This document shows, piece after piece, positions 1-14,326 of a stretch of 64,000 nt of DNA (the stretch's first letter is position 1; each line of letters begins with the position of its first letter). The position numbers and the translations under genes were made by a program. The notes under the pieces are model-generated. The model was given only the letters and a program-made list of their open reading frames with translations. It did not search any database and had not been told where the DNA came from. This stretch comes from Cylindrobasidium torrendii FP15055 ss-10 (taxonomy: Eukaryota > Basidiomycota > Agaricomycetes > Agaricales > Physalacriaceae). Location of the stretch: positions 1-64,000 of the forward strand of contig KN880495.1 of NCBI GenBank assembly GCA_000934385.1. The letters run 5' to 3'.

Positions 1-624
1 TATACAAGGCATCCTCGAACTGGCACCACTACAAGCCATACGTACCCATACTCCGCCCTTCCTCGATTCGCCCCGCTGGCGGATGCAGGACTGCTCACGC
101 TCACCGCAGAAGCGTTCCTAGTCAATGCGTATGCGGAGGACCCGCTTTTCACAGAGCTCAATGACCTCTGGGAAGCCAATGAAATCTACGAACATGTACG
201 CTTGTTTGAGCAGCCGCCTCCGGTTCCGAATTTTCCCAGAACATCAATTTCAAACGAATTGCAAGCCGCCTGGACAAAGAAGAGAAAGCAAGCTAACGAG
301 GATTCCCTACATCCCACGAAGCGCATGCGACGTATTGCGCAACCTACTAAACGTGCGTCTCGGTTGACGACGCCGTCAAAGGCATCCAGTATTGGTACTA
401 GTTCCTCCCTATTCCTACTCCAGGATTGCTCAAGCCATGTAGCTCCTACCGTCAGACCCGAGCACATCGATACTATACCACTCCAAGATTGTCCTCAAAC
501 TGAACGCCTTCAAAGTCAAAGGTCTCCGTGTCTCGCGCCAATTCCTCCGCGGACCATGTACGCAAGGCTTTCGAAGAGCAGTAGTATTGCAAAGACTGGG
601 ACGATTTTACGCTCTACTCGTTGA
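1..624 (+). CDS. Family-A gene A0, 3' part only (cut by window edge)
   Basis: The frame starting at base 2 or 1 of the window (TAT ACA AGG CAT CCT) is open to the stop at 622-624. The start of the gene lies outside the window. The translation matches the last exon of the A genes further right: a T-[KR]-H-P-[RE]-[TS]-G stretch, then YPYxxLPRF and a D-[AP]-G-L-L motif, a Lys/Arg-rich low-complexity middle (KKRKQ, KRMRR), and an ending with I-P-P-R-T-M-Y-A-R that corresponds to IPTRTVYER in A1/A2. The tail after this motif is most like A3. This copy lies on the opposite strand from the other A genes and about 15 kb from them. Function is unknown. The basic tail suggests a nuclear protein (inference). 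Confidence 0.75.
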   Translation, partial: YTRHPRTGTTTSHTYPYSALPRFAPLADAGLLTLTAEAFLVNAYAEDPLFTELNDLWEANEIYEHVRLFEQPPPVPNFPRTSISNELQAAWTKKRKQANEDSLHPTKRMRRIAQPTKRASRLTTPSKASSIGTSSSLFLLQDCSSHVAPTVRPEHIDTIPLQDCPQTERLQSQRSPCLAPIPPRTMYARLSKSSSIAKTGTILRSTR

Positions 625-770
625 TGATGATGTTATCTGTAATAGGCAGTGGGCACCAGATGATGTATGTTAGGCAAAAATCGTATATCATTGTTCTCAG
701 ACACATATATGTGATTCGAAAAATTGCAACACCAGGCGAATCAGTGCAAGTAATTTACTTCTGCATGGCC

Positions 771-1398
771 TCACTCCGAGGGATGAAATTCTCCGTCCTC
801 GTCAAGCCTCCCGAAGTTGTTCGCCTCTGCCTTCTCGAGTGACTCCTTAATAGCCAAGCTATTGAGCTTCTGGCGTTTCTTCGAGAACATGAAATAACCT
901 TGGTATCCGTTTGCTGGGTTCTCGTTGACCGGAAAGACATGGACGACCGCGCCGTACTCGTGGGGGTCCAAGGCCCACGAGTCATCCGTGCAGACGTATA
1001 CGGAGAGATGTTTGGCCTGGTCAGCAGAGCTCGCATGGGTCGACTTGTGTGTCTTCGAGCTGCAGACATGTTAACTCTGGTCTCAGGCTTAAGGACTTTA
1101 ACACGAACGTGACGACAAGCCTGGTTGCTGGTGGCGGTGCCTTCGTATCCACAGGGAGTTGGGGCTCGGTACGAGTTGAGCGCGGTGAAAACGATGGGTC
1201 ATCCTGTAGAGTAAGTCAAACAGCCCGTATATTTCTTGGAGGCGAACGTACTCCAGTGTTGCTGTTCCACTTGACAAGGAAAGCATGTAGAACTTTCAAT
1301 TCTGCCTTCAGCTCGACCGCATCCTCCGGAGCCTTGTGTAAGTAGTAGACAGTCGCGCCGGGGATTGTAGCGTGTCCTTCGTTCTTTGCGTCTGCCAT
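771..1398 (-). CDS. Small hypothetical protein, three exons
   Basis: Exon 1 starts at ATG 1398 (MADAKNEGHA...). Two short introns restore frame: about 1206-1253 (GTACGT...CTACAG) and about 1067-1115 (GTTCGT...CTGCAG). The last exon carries the best protein-like sequence, including SADQAKHLSVYVCTDDSW and the C-terminal GRLDEDGEFHPSE. The product is about 165 residues, with a Pro/Thr-rich middle and an acidic end. I see no signal peptide, membrane segment or known domain. The gene is convergent with A0, leaving about 146 bp between their stops. I do not recognise the family; the mix of aromatic and acidic residues looks like a folded fungal protein rather than a random ORF. Confidence 0.6.
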
Positions 1399-1589
1399 GG
1401 TAGTGACGGTCGTGGACCATAGACAGCTCCCCTCTTATACTAGAAGGGCGCCTCCGTCAAGGGTGGAAGTTTCTTGAGTGTAGGCCATTTCCGTATATGA
1501 GATCCTTCGTTCTGTTTGTTAACGCAAACGACTCAAGTTCCTGTGGCTTCATTCAATTGTACATATTCCAACTTGTATGTGCACCAGGG

Positions 1590-2906
1590 CTATCCCATGG
1601 TCTCTTCGAGCCAAAGTTCGTGACAGACTTCCGCCGATGACGGCCTCTTGGCTGGGTCCAGCACCAAGACTCTCCGCAACATTGAAAGCAGCGCGTCCCC
1701 GTCCCTTTCATCGGCGCATCTGCTCACGAGTTGATTGCGGCGCTGAGCCCACCACGCATCTGCGTCCAACGGGCTACGCGGTAACGAATTCCACCATGTC
1801 TGCCAATGAGATGGGATTGTGCCAGTCATCTCAACCATGCGCACAGGCAGGGCACTCATGCCAAGTCCCCTGCAGAGAGACGATCCAGTGACAAGTTCAA
1901 ATATCTGGGTGGCAGAAATCAGCGAAGCGAAATGCAATGAATAAATCTTACCATAGCTCCGAGCGCCCAGACGTCTGAGGGAGTGTCTATAAGTGGGTTG
2001 CCGACTTTCTCGACTGCGCGCGCAAACACCACCTCCGGAGAGCATGCCTCAAGAGCACACTGAAAGGCAACTGGAGGTGCACCGTTCTCGTGGGCTATAC
2101 AAGGTCAGAATTAGTTAAGGAGCGAAAGCAGTAGTACTTACCATTGCCGAAATCGAAAATTTTGACTTGTGGTTGAGCTGAACTGGGGATGCGTCTGGAA
2201 TATGCAGCCAAATTGCAGGGCGCGACCACATACGCCGGCAGGGATGGTGTTTGTTTCCTGGGGTCCGACGTCAGTACCAAAGTAACTTCCGGGGTGTCAA
2301 GGTCCTGCATGACATCGTCGGGGTCTTGGTCTGCCAACTGTGGAAGACCAATGCCGACGTTCCCAAGATGCAAGTCTGCAAACAAATCAGCCCCTGGTGC
2401 ATGAATCCAAGTTTGGCAGTACCCCCGTGGACAATCCCGGACGCGTGAAGCTGCTTCACGGCATGAGCTAAACCGCGCGCAACAGCCTTGCACCATCTGG
2501 CGGAGGTTGGATGCGACAAGACTGGCGCAACGACGTCTGTCACTAGGACAGAATGTATCCCATTTGGTCCTTGCAAGTCGAAAGCGTCGATAAGTTCAAT
2601 TATGTTGGATGACTCTGCATTTTGTATCCTGCGCAGCCAGTCAGCTTCGCTGGACGAGGCACTGTCCGCGGTCGTGATCTTCATTGCAACAAAGGAGCGG
2701 GGCTCATTGGATTTCTCAGCCAGCCATACGGTGGCATAAGATCCAAACCCAAGCTTGTGCATAATTCGGTAGGAGGAGGCGCCGTTTGTGATGTGCTGGC
2801 CAATAATGACAGGATGGTACCCTCCAGGGACGTAGCGAGTCATGTCCTCGGTAGTTTCCATCGAAGAGAAATGAAAATCGTCTTGACAAAGTTCAGCAGA
2901 TGCCAT
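1590..2906 (-). CDS. SRPK-like serine/threonine protein kinase
   Basis: This is a kinase of the fungal SRPK-like group, which phosphorylate Ser/Arg-rich proteins. The N-terminus has YVPGGYHPV before the kinase fold, as is usual in this group. The Gly-rich loop reads GFGSYATVW, the ATP-binding lysine is in FVAMK, the catalytic loop is rebuilt across an intron as HG-D-LHLGN (Asp in an HxD context), and the metal-binding motif is DFGNG. A variant APE region (CSPEVVF) follows, and the C-lobe includes DVWALG and a final P-x-K-R-P-S helix. There are at least three introns. I chose ATG 2906 because the ORF upstream depends on a non-ATG codon. About 390 residues is compact for SRPK: the spacer insert typical of true SRPK1 is short or missing. 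Substrates cannot be read from the sequence. Confidence 0.85.
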
Positions 2907-3269
2907 TCTGAAGAAAGAAAAGTATGATGGTGGTTTGCGAGGAAGCCGGCGAATGAGCCCCGATCGCACTGAACAAGCTGCTCACAGTCACATGTCACTT
3001 TACGCGTCCCAAACGCGTCCCTCGATCGCGTCAGACCCATCCAGGCTACTTGTCAACTAGTATCTTTCTATCAGACCGAAGGGCTTATATAGTTTTCTTC
3101 TAATCGCAACCCGCATTCGTAATACCGGCTCTGACTAGCGATTCCAAATTCTTTACTTGGCTCCTTGGAACAAACAAACACAGCTTAATTGAGACTCGCC
3201 CCTAAGTGGCTTTCTCCTTCTCCCTCCCACCATCTCTCTCTCTCAGCGCAACCTTCATTCCCGCCCGGC

Positions 3270-4666
3270 ATGCGAAAATTCGACCTTTTCTGTACAATTA
3301 TTCTACCCAAACCGCCATTACCGCCTATCCCAGCGTCCCGCCATGACCGAATCTACCGCATCGGCGAGGACAACGACATTCGCTGGCGGGGGAGCGTATC
3401 AGCGTGGAACTCGATGGCCTCGTTGGCGTCGGGAAACCTTCAAAGGAGGCGGCGCTCGCATAATAGCATAGTAAGTACCGGATATCAACTTTCGTGGAGG
3501 ACTTGGTTGAACAGGTAGATCGTCGATGAATTTGGCGTTTTGGAAATGGATGCCATGGGAGCATCGCAGTCGAAACGATCCCGTAGGAGCTCGGTAAGCT
3601 TGGTCTTGGGTTGGCGTATGCCACGGTCGTCCTTGTTTTTCTGATCCTAGTCAACAGCTTGGCTCGACAGATGTATGTCCTATGATTTCCATTCAATGTC
3701 TTACTCAATATTGTCAGACCTCGTATGGCGAAGAAATCCCCTCCTGTTTTCGACGTGTAGGCTCTTCTGTGCTCCAACGACTTCCTCTGCTCACAACGAC
3801 CGCAGACAGCATTGGCCATCTCGCACCCTGAATTATTCACCGTAAGCGTCCTTCAGAATCCACATTTGAGGATTAGCTCATCGACGTCTTGCAGAACACA
3901 TACCAAACTTGTTCCGCCGATAGCCATGTATTACCAGCGGAAGACTCGGCCGATATCTTCTTTACTTCAACGAGAAGACATAGCCTAGTCAGTGTCTTTG
4001 TTCTATTTCAACACTCACCTTGATTGCTTAATTTCTTGCCAGCCTCTCTATAATGCACCAAGCCGCGAACCAGAGAGGCGAATGTCAACTGCAGCTGGAA
4101 ACTCAGTGCCCCAAAGCTCTCAGTCTTTGACTGGTCGCTGTTCTTTCGATATCGACCTTTCTCCAATTCCAGAAGACCATGCGAAGGGAACGACGTCCTT
4201 TGCCTTGTCTGATTGGCGCGATATCGAGCTTGAGCTATCTCTGAACTACGGGCATTTCGAGGAAGCAAAAGTAATCCCACCAAACCCCCATCGACAATCC
4301 GACATTCCATCTGTTGTCCTGACTATCCCGACGCCTCAGCTCGACTCGCTGGACTGGGGTCTCACTGCAGACGAATCGAACAACGCTCTTGAACCTGCCG
4401 CGGCTCTTTCATCCTCGACGCAGGCCAGGAGCTTGAATGATTCTGGTACCACTTTGTCCTTGACTCCTGCTGAAACCGGGACGACCATCTCAAACATCTG
4501 GCTTGAAACCGACCGGCCTTGTCATCGGCGTTGTAGAGCGGGAAGCGTGTGCCTCTGCGAGAATGGCGCTCGGTCGAGCCAGAGACGACCAAAGAAGACT
4601 TGGAGGCACTGGCATGTCGGGCGAGTAGCGGAGAGGCTGTACAAACGCCTCAGGCGTGTATCCTAA
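3270..4666 (+). CDS. Hypothetical multi-exon protein
   Basis: The model starts at ATG 3270 (MRKFDLFCT). Several short introns keep the frame open, among them one at about 3472-3523 and a clear one at about 3990-4048 (GTCAGT...TGCCAG). Exons between 3524 and 3989 are short and less certain. The last and largest exon, about 4049-4666, encodes a Ser/Thr/Pro-rich segment. It contains DIDLSPIPEDH, ALSDWRDIELEL, and a C-terminal basic block with a Cys/His cluster (RPCHRRCRAGSVCLC). No family is recognised. Low-complexity composition with short acidic patches suggests a regulatory or disordered protein. The first exons could belong to a different start; the last exon is the best supported part. Confidence 0.45.
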
Positions 4667-4909
4667 GGGAATTCATTTCTAGAGCGGCACATTCATAGCG
4701 ATACCACCCACCCAATAGTACATTGAATGCGATACCTTTTTACGATTCCCCTCGGTCTACACCTTCACAGTGGGTAATGCCTGAACTCTTTCTGCTATTA
4801 GTACAGCGTCGATGGTCTTCAAGACATCATTCAGAGGCGCATCGACTGGTCTGAGTACCGCTCGGTAGTCATATTACGCTGCATAGATTATCTATATCTA
4901 AATCCCTAG

Positions 4910-7681
4910 CTACAGCTCATCATGCGGCGTCTCCTTCGCCTGCTCCGCCTGTGTCGTTTCCTCTGCCTTCTTCTCGTCCTCCTCCTTTTTGACAGTCTCC
5001 TCTACCACTTTCTTCTTCTTCGCCCTCTTCGGCGCCGGACGCTTGTAGAGCTTCTGCAGATGTTGCTCAAGCACCTTTGCCCTCGCCCGCATCTCAGTCG
5101 TCTCAATTGCCGGATCCTCATTCTGCTTCACGCTCTTCTGCTTCTCCACCCATGTATTCAGCCATGTCTCGTGCTCCTTCAGCGTCTTCTCCAGCGCATC
5201 CAGTTCCTCTTTCGTCCACTTCGAATTGAGGCCCTGCGCAGCCTCCTCCGTGAGATTCTGCCTAGCATCCGTCAAGAACAAACGCGTGCTCCAGTTCCAC
5301 ATCTGACTGTTATTCAAAGCCTGAGGGAAAGCCTCGCGCTCGACATAGCGGTGCGTGATGGGCCGCTCGAGTGTTTCCAGCGCGACGCGGCGGTCGAGGA
5401 ATTGGGATGTCTCGGCGATATCAGCCTTTTCGTGCATCCACTCCATGGTCTCCTCGAGCTGGCGGGCAATAGCCTTGCGCTCACTATCCTGCGAGCAGAT
5501 AGTGAATGGACCGGTACCGGCATCATCGTCGAGAAGGTCGCGGAGTTTGTAGATATAACCCTCGAGCGTGTTACGGGCCTCTTCACGACGATTCTTGGCG
5601 GTCTCGTCAGCATCAATCGCGCGAAGCCTGCAGAAATGTTAGCGATAAAGAAAGACAATTTCATAAGTAGTCTCACCTGCTCCTCGCGGTTTTCTTTTGC
5701 TCAACAGTCATGGGCGGGATGGTCGTAAAGTGCGTCTTGAGCTTAAGAGGGATCGTGTTCGGAACAGGTTCTTTCTCTTCCTCTTTCTCGCCGTCCACTG
5801 GTTCCTTCTTTTCTGATTCAGGGGCCGCCTCAGCGTCCACGACCGTCTGGTCCTCAGATCCAGTGAACAGGCCTTTCAGCTTACCTGAGAGGAGATTAGA
5901 AAACAGCGATAGACGATCAAACTAACTTGAACATACCGGCAATTGACTTGACCTCACCATAGGCCACGGCTTCGCTCACGGAAACAAAGCCTGAGTCGGA
6001 CAGCTTGAGAGTGGCCTTAACGACAGGATCGACCGCGCCCGCTTCAGTCAAGTTCGCAATCGCCTCCTTCACGTCGGAAAGCTCAACTTCAAGTATACGA
6101 GTCGGGAAGCCACTATCGAATATGAGATCCGTAAGAAGGTTATGAACACATTCACGTACGGGACAGACTCCTTCTTGTAGTCAAGGTTGAGGCGGAAGTC
6201 CTCCTTGCGCTTGAGCGTCAGTGTCTTCTTGCTGCCTGTCTTCGTGCCGGCTGGGAATATTGACGTGGTGATGGTTCGCGGCTTGGCATTGGGAGAAGTT
6301 GCAGCAGCAAAGTAAGATACTTGCATGTCATGGGTGTTGATGTCGGTGAGCTTGATGTCCTTGGTCCGGAATTGGCGGCTGAGGCTAGCACCGTAGAGGG
6401 CTGCACCAAGTACAGCGGCTTCATCGGCGTTGACATTCAGCGAAATCTTGTTCTCGCCAACAGCCTTCTTGACGGCAGTTTGGATCATCGGGGTGCGTGT
6501 AGCGCCGCCAGTGAAGATGACTGAAGAGATTTGGTCCTAGAGCACAGTTAGCGCAAAGGACCTCGCAGTGTGACCAGAAACGCACCAGGGAGAGACCGGC
6601 GTTGATAAGGGCCTTGAAGATAGGCTGAGCAAACTTGCTCTGTAGGTCGCTAGATGCCGCCTCCAGAGCCTTGCGAGAAACCTTGGTCTTGAAGTCGATA
6701 TCCCAGGCAACGCTCTCCACGTTGGAAATGGCATCGTTGTTGGCGCTAAGGATGGCCTTCACGCGACCTGCTTCTTTCCAGAGTTTGGCCATGCCACGCT
6801 TGTCCTTGCGAATATCCCTCTTGTGCTTGGCGTTGAAGTCGTCGGCGAGGATCTCCCGGAGACGGCGGTCAAGCTCGGTACCGCCCACGGAGCGGTCGAA
6901 TCCAACGCCGTGAACCTGAATGGCAGTTTGGCCGGCATCGTTGGTCAAGAAGGACACAACAGTCGCGCGGATAGCTGAAGCACCAGCGTCGTAGATAATG
7001 TGATACTCCTCCTCGGGGAAGTTTCTGGTCATGGCGTAGTTCACAGCCACGGCGGCACCGTCGTTGATGAGCGCAAGAGTGCGAAGACCAGAGATCTCGA
7101 TGGCGTCCACAATCGCGTCGCGTTCAAACTGCGTGAAGTGCGGAGGGACGGTGACCACTACATCCTGGACCTTCTCTCCAGCCATGGTCTCTGCCAATCC
7201 TTTCACGTAGGCGAACTCCATTCCAATGAGCTCCTCGGGTGTCCATTCTGTCCCATCACTGCGTTTAAGAGCTGCCGTGCCGCGTTCTGTCTGTACGACC
7301 TCGTTTGAAGAGATTGACTTGTAGTAAGAGACAGCAGGAGAGTCGTATGGGGCAGCCAGTAGTAGTTTTGTAGACGAGAAAGAATCCGCGGGGAACCGTG
7401 ATGCCTAGCCACATTAAGCATACCAAGTTAACTGCGGGCATTCATGTACGCACCAAGTTTGCTGCATCCTGTCCAAATAACCTGTCATCCTTCTTCCATC
7501 CAACCGAAGATTGTATTTTCCGTTTTGAATCCTTGTTTAAAAGTACGTCGAAGGGAACGCCTGGCTTCATAAGAGAAGCCTTGATCCAGTCGGAACCATA
7601 GTCGATGGCCAATACCGTCGCCGTCGCGGACGGCACGAATGCCGCTAGCAGCGACACCAGAAGAAAGAGGAAAGTCCGCAT
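4910..7681 (-). CDS. LHS1: ER-lumenal Hsp70 of the Lhs1/HYOU1 (Grp170) class
   Basis: This is an endoplasmic-reticulum Hsp110/Grp170-type chaperone that helps translocation and folding and acts as nucleotide exchange factor for Kar2/BiP. The start at 7681 gives a signal peptide (hydrophobic FLFLLVSLLAAFV) followed directly by the Hsp70 phosphate loop VLAIDYGSDWIKAS. Further Hsp70 marks are VVVTVPPHFTQFERDA, ALINDGAAVAVNYA, YDAGASAIRATVV and GVGFDRSVGGTELD. The C-terminal third is a long charged helical region rich in Lys and Glu, typical of this class, and ends in HDEL, the ER retrieval signal, just before the stop at 4910. Several introns interrupt the gene. Roughly 850 residues fits the family (881 in yeast). 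Confidence 0.93.
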
Positions 7682-7890
7682 CGTGGAGGAAACAGAAATT
7701 ACAAGGTGGTCATGGACGTTAGAGGTGAAGATCAGTTGGCCCCGAAATGGCAGGCGGACACGTCCAATTTACACGTCGCGACACGTGGGTATAAACGCGT
7801 CCCAACACGTTGCAGTGGCCATCAATGGATCCTTCGTGAAGTTCTTCGATTCCAAGCCAAGTCAGAGCCAAGTCATCCAAGCTTTATTTC

Positions 7891-9425
<1,535 letters not shown>

Positions 9426-9741
9426 CGTAGTCAAATGTCAAGGTTGCTGTGATAAGCTGAAAGATATGTGATGTTCTGTGGCTGGCGGACTGCTGGTCCG
9501 CGAAACGGGGGTGCGTAGGAATCAGGGTGTGTCAACCTCTCAATCTGTGTTGGGCGCCGGCGAAGTGACTTCAATCTCGCCGCCGCCGGCCATCCAGCCG
9601 AGCGCACCTTGAAGGTGGGTTTGATGCAGAGAGCCTGCTAACGAAAATGGGAGGCATCAACGATTATTAGAGACCTATCGACCTCGAGCATAAATAATAC
9701 ACTACTGTACATACATACTGAGAGTAAACTCACATCTTCCT

Positions 9742-11286
9742 TCATTGCCCCTGACTCGCGGCGTTCACCGCGACGCGACGCCTGAGCCACTGGAACAGAG
9801 GCATTGTTATACAAGACAGTGCCGCCCAGGCAATGAGAATGCCAAAATGTAGGCCCACTGGAGACTAGAAGTGAGCATGTGAGGTCAAAGGTAGAAGGAA
9901 ATGGCAAACTCACATTCATTCTTTGTGCCAAAGAGGATAGTGCGAACTGCACCAGAGACGTTGTAGAATTGCATCGCGTATCCGTAGCGATAAATACGCG
10001 GGAGGACCTCGATGGGCATGAAGCATACAGAGACGTTTACTAGACACTCAGTCAACAAGGTAAAGAATCACCAGGATGACCAGATGGACGCACCAATAAC
10101 AAAGAGAATCATGAAGAACCCCACGAATCGAACAGTGAGGAGGGTTAGCATGGCCTCGAGCGCAAGTCCGACGCTGAGCATGCCGACCCAGTTGAGCATC
10201 CAGAAGATGACGAATCCTGAGTGGCCGAATCTATAAACGCGGGCACCGCTTGTCAGCTCTGCTGCAACCAAGGTCGTGCCAATAACGACCAAGAGAAATT
10301 GGACTCACTTTGACGTAAAATCTACTTGGAAGGCAAGACTGAGGAGAGAGTAGAAGAGGCTGAGGACGAAATATGCGACGAATACGCTGATGAGGCGAAG
10401 TCGGATCAGGCTGGCGGTTGTCAGCGACCTCTCTAAGCCTGATGCCTCTCGTGCAGTGAGTCCAAGCATAACGATGAAGAAGCTGAGGATCATAAGGTAG
10501 ATGAGGCCGACAAAGGTAATGGCAGATCCAACGGGTTGGTTGAATGGTGCAAGGTTCACCAGAGTGAACGATATGGGTTTCGTGAGGGCTTGGGGGGATG
10601 TAGCCATGAAATGGAGGACAGTTTCATTTGAAAGCTGGGAGAGGCGCTGCTGGGCAAAGTGGTCCGCGATGGTTTGTATTGTGGCCTGGGCGACTGGTCG
10701 TATGAGGTTGCGGAATGCATTCTCACTGCGCGCCTCGACGCCATAGATAGTGACAGCGGACGTGCCGTTGTACGATGCATCTGCTGCGCCGAGGTTGTTT
10801 GTCGCATTCGAGTTGACTAGAGGGCGGCGTGAGAAAGGATCAGACCGTGGAAGAGTACGCACTAACGACAGCTGCCCATGCATGTTGCTCTAGAATCATC
10901 GGCCCTACATCTTCCGCGTTGACCCCCGTCTTTTCCTCCCATCGTATTGTGCTCGAAGCAGCAGATTGGAGGAAGCCCTGCATAACGGTCTGCCCCACGA
11001 TACCGTCGTCGAAATTGAGTATCCATCCGGGTAGTTGGTGGTCTGGGACCTTGTACAGAGCGCCCCAGTAAATGCTGAAGTAACAGAGGACAACGAGGAC
11101 AATCATCATGAAGATTCCCCCGACCATAAGACGCAAATATGCCTTGCGCGCCTCCGCTATTCTGGAATCCGCAAAGCATGCGCTGTAGGGGGCGACCGAA
11201 ATGGTTGTAGGATCAGCACCTCCATTCTTCTCGTTTCCATTGCTGGACATGGACGGTGACCGCGTTATGGAAGGTGTCGGGCTCAT
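9742..11286 (-). CDS. Sng1/DUF3533-family multi-pass membrane protein
   Basis: The architecture is that of the fungal nitrosoguanidine-resistance protein Sng1 and relatives (DUF3533). There is a cytosolic N-terminus, one transmembrane helix (GGIFMMIVLVVLCYFSIYW), a large extracytosolic domain with several N-x-[ST] sites, then about five more helices, including the segments around LIYLMILSFFIVMLG, VFVAYFVLSLFYSLLSLAF, FVGFFMILFVIG and the last one around LHFGILIAWAALS. The start is ATG 11286 (MSPTPSITRS). The stop at 9742 follows a basic tail (WLRRRVAVNAASQGQ). Family members have been linked to drug resistance and plasma-membrane lipid or transporter behaviour; a specific role here is inference. 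Confidence 0.82.
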
Positions 11287-11657
11287 GCTGGCAGAAATTT
11301 GGAAGAGGAAGGAAGAAATGGAGCATTATACATGCCATGCCTTTATATATCACAGGATAAGCGGGTCCCGCAAATAAATATGTCCAACGGGGCGCTGGAC
11401 TCATGCGAGGCTGGCCTAGCTGGCTAGAACGCAGCTTCCTGCAACCGGGAAGAAATCAGGAAACTAATAATATTATAACCCGAGACAGTGTCACACCCTG
11501 TGGAATGGTCGTAAGCGTCCGAGATGCCCTTCCAGCATCGTTGAAAAGAACAATGCTGGTGGTGGTCCACGTGATGGCGATATTGTCACGCGTTACGCCC
11601 GCCCTTTGTTCCCACTACCGTTTGTCCTCGATCGCGACGGGCGCGCGCTAGGCGACG

Positions 11658-13980
11658 ATGACGACCTACAAAAACTATGCCGACGCGCTGCAACGATTCC
11701 AAGAGTGCTCGGACGACCTGGACGCCATTCTGGACCCAGACAATGGCTTTGCACCGCAGCTTGCGTTAATCTGCAAGGACGCGTTGGACGAGGAGGAAGC
11801 TGAAAACGAGGTCGACACCCAGCTGGAGCAGGATACATGGAAACTCGTTCAAGTGCTCGTTGGGTTCCGCAAAACACAGCTGCCCCCATACGTTCCTGTA
11901 CGGACACTACACGAATATACACCAACATCCGACCTGGTGGACCACATCGTTCGCAGTTCGCCATTTCTGAGCGAGCTTATTGCAATAAGAGAATGGCTGC
12001 AAGATACTGCCCCGGAACCATTGCATCCAGAAGTCACAAATGGATACTGGCTGTTCACCAAGGCGGCCATCTTACACGCAAAGCGGACGGGAGCCTCAAT
12101 GGGAAATCTTGTAAAGGAGATGGATCCAGATGCGTTATTACGGGGATCATTAGCCCCAGACGATGAGGTGCGTGTCTTGTTCAACGACTGACGCATCATT
12201 GACTTTGTGTTCAGAACTTTGAGAAAAACTTTTGCAGCAACCTGTTCGCGTACGTGCGCGCTGGAGACTTGGACTCGGCGTACGAACTGTGCCGAAAAGC
12301 AAATCAGCCATGGCGGGCTGCATCCATCCGGGGAACGAAACTGTTCCAGTGGCGCGACTTGTCTGCAGGAGACTCGGATTTGAGCGACTCGGACGATGGA
12401 ACTCCAGAACCCGAGCGCGAAAAGGGCCCCCGCGGGACACAGAGCAGACGCTTGTGGAAAGCCGCCTGCGTTCGTGGGGCATTGAGCCAGAATCAACCGA
12501 TGCACGAACGCGTCCTCTTTGCCGCCCTGGCACCATCCCCTCAAACATTCGGTATCCTCAACTCTGCATGCCGCACTTATGCGGATCGTATATGGGCCAC
12601 CGTCTGTGTGGTCTGCGAGGACAAGATATCGAGCGAACTTGCCAAGCTGTCCAACTACTGGGAGGGCACACTCGGCAATCCAGTCGACTCCCTCACGGAG
12701 GCCGAACTCGAGGCTGAGGATGAAGCATGGCGCCAGGAGAAAACCGAGCTTCTGAATAGCCTACAACACATCTCGGTGGAGGACGGCCCCGGTCCTGACC
12801 ATCCCTACAATGCTGCAAGGCTCTCTTTAATGGTGGACAACATGTCGCAGGTGTTCGACTTATTCGCGGAAGAACTTCAAAGAACCGACATCAACCCATC
12901 CCCTGCTCAATTCCCCTTCATCCGCTTCTATACGCATCTCGCTCTTTACCTCAAGTTGGTCGAGTTGCCTGTACCTCCAGACGCGGTCCAAATCATCCTC
13001 CAGGCATACCTCAAAGTGCTTGAATATTCCGGCTTGCATGACTTGATTGCATTATATGCTGCAGCGCTGGGCGATAATGCCGTCACTCGATACGCGACTT
13101 TCCTGGTTGGCGCAGAAAACATCGACAGACGGACAGCTCTCAGTCAGGCGCAGGAGCACGGGCTGGATGTGGACCGCGTTGCAGAGGAGGCGGCTACGCT
13201 CACTATCAACGGCTGCTTGGATGCCATGCCCTCACCACTCGACGACGACGAGTTGCCGGAGCTTGGCCCGCCCACGGAACTCGACGAGCTGCAATTGCGG
13301 CTTATTCGTTCTATAGAGTGGACGACCTTTTCGGAGACGACATACAGGTTGGCAATGGAGCAGTTCAATGCCATTTCTCGTTATTTCCTGGGTACGCTCA
13401 TACCTATTGTGTCGATGGCATCTACTAATTGGTGATAGCTATGGGCATGCCACATCCCGTTGAACTATTGCTGGACGACCTCCCGCTCGATGTCGTGCGC
13501 CTCCAAGACGACGAGCACATCCAGCACCGTGATTTCTTCACCCTCTGGCGGCTGTTCGACAACACTACCTCTGCGTTGGCCGAGCTACAGCCTCATGCAC
13601 GCGAGCAGATCAAATCCTTCCAGGACTTGCTCAACGAGACCAAAGAGATGACACTCCGATTCCTCAAAGCAGACTGGATGATGCCCGGAGAAGGCGAGGA
13701 CACCGAAGACGCGCGCGCGCAGGAGATGGACAGGATCCGGCGGATATACATTCCAGAATTCGTGATGCGACTGCACACCTTGCTTGTGGCTTCGACGGCG
13801 TATGTGCCAGATGCGCTGGCGGCGGCGATGCAGTTGGTGAAGGTTGTAGCAGATGACCGTTATGGGATTTATGATGCGTTCTCTGGGAGGCTGCCGGAGT
13901 ATGTGGAACAGGTGCGGGGGGCAGTGGTTGCATCGCTGGAGGCGGGGAGAGCGGATCCATTCGCTGTACTGCAGGATTGA
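11658..13980 (+). CDS. NUP84: Nuclear pore protein Nup84/Nup107
   Basis: This is a scaffold nucleoporin of the Y-complex (Nup84 in yeast, Nup107 in animals). The model has three exons, with introns at about 12169-12213 (GTGCGT...TTCAG) and 13391-13438 (GTACGC...GATAG). The second intron has a good branch point (TACTAAT). The family signature is the helical segment AYVRAGDLDSAYELCRKANQPWRAAS followed by the RGTKLFQW region. Later parts include DLIALYAAALGD and the C-terminal FFTLWRLFDN. The product is about 740 residues, close to yeast Nup84 (726), with no membrane segments. A 5' run of pyrimidines and GACG repeats precedes ATG 11658. Confidence 0.9.
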
Positions 13981-14326
13981 GAATACCTTGTGTAATTGTA
14001 ACTTTGCGTGTTGGTTGATCTGTTACATCTTGAGGCGTGGGCAGACCGTTGCGACTCTTTGATGTTCTATCTATAAGGAAACGACGAGTCTTTTGGACGT
14101 TGTATTGAAGTATTGACCAAGTAAATGCGCCAACTTGCCGAAGTCTTTTTGCTGTGTCCAGCTGAAGGGTGAAGGGCTCTTATACGTCTCGCAATTGTAT
14201 GCCCCTTAACACCATCTCTATACCAAGCAGGCCTCACGCAGTGTCGATGCACAAAAGCAAGATACATTGTTCCAATTGTCCATCTATGTTATAAGTTGTA
14301 ACGTGCGATCCAAGCATGTACAATGA

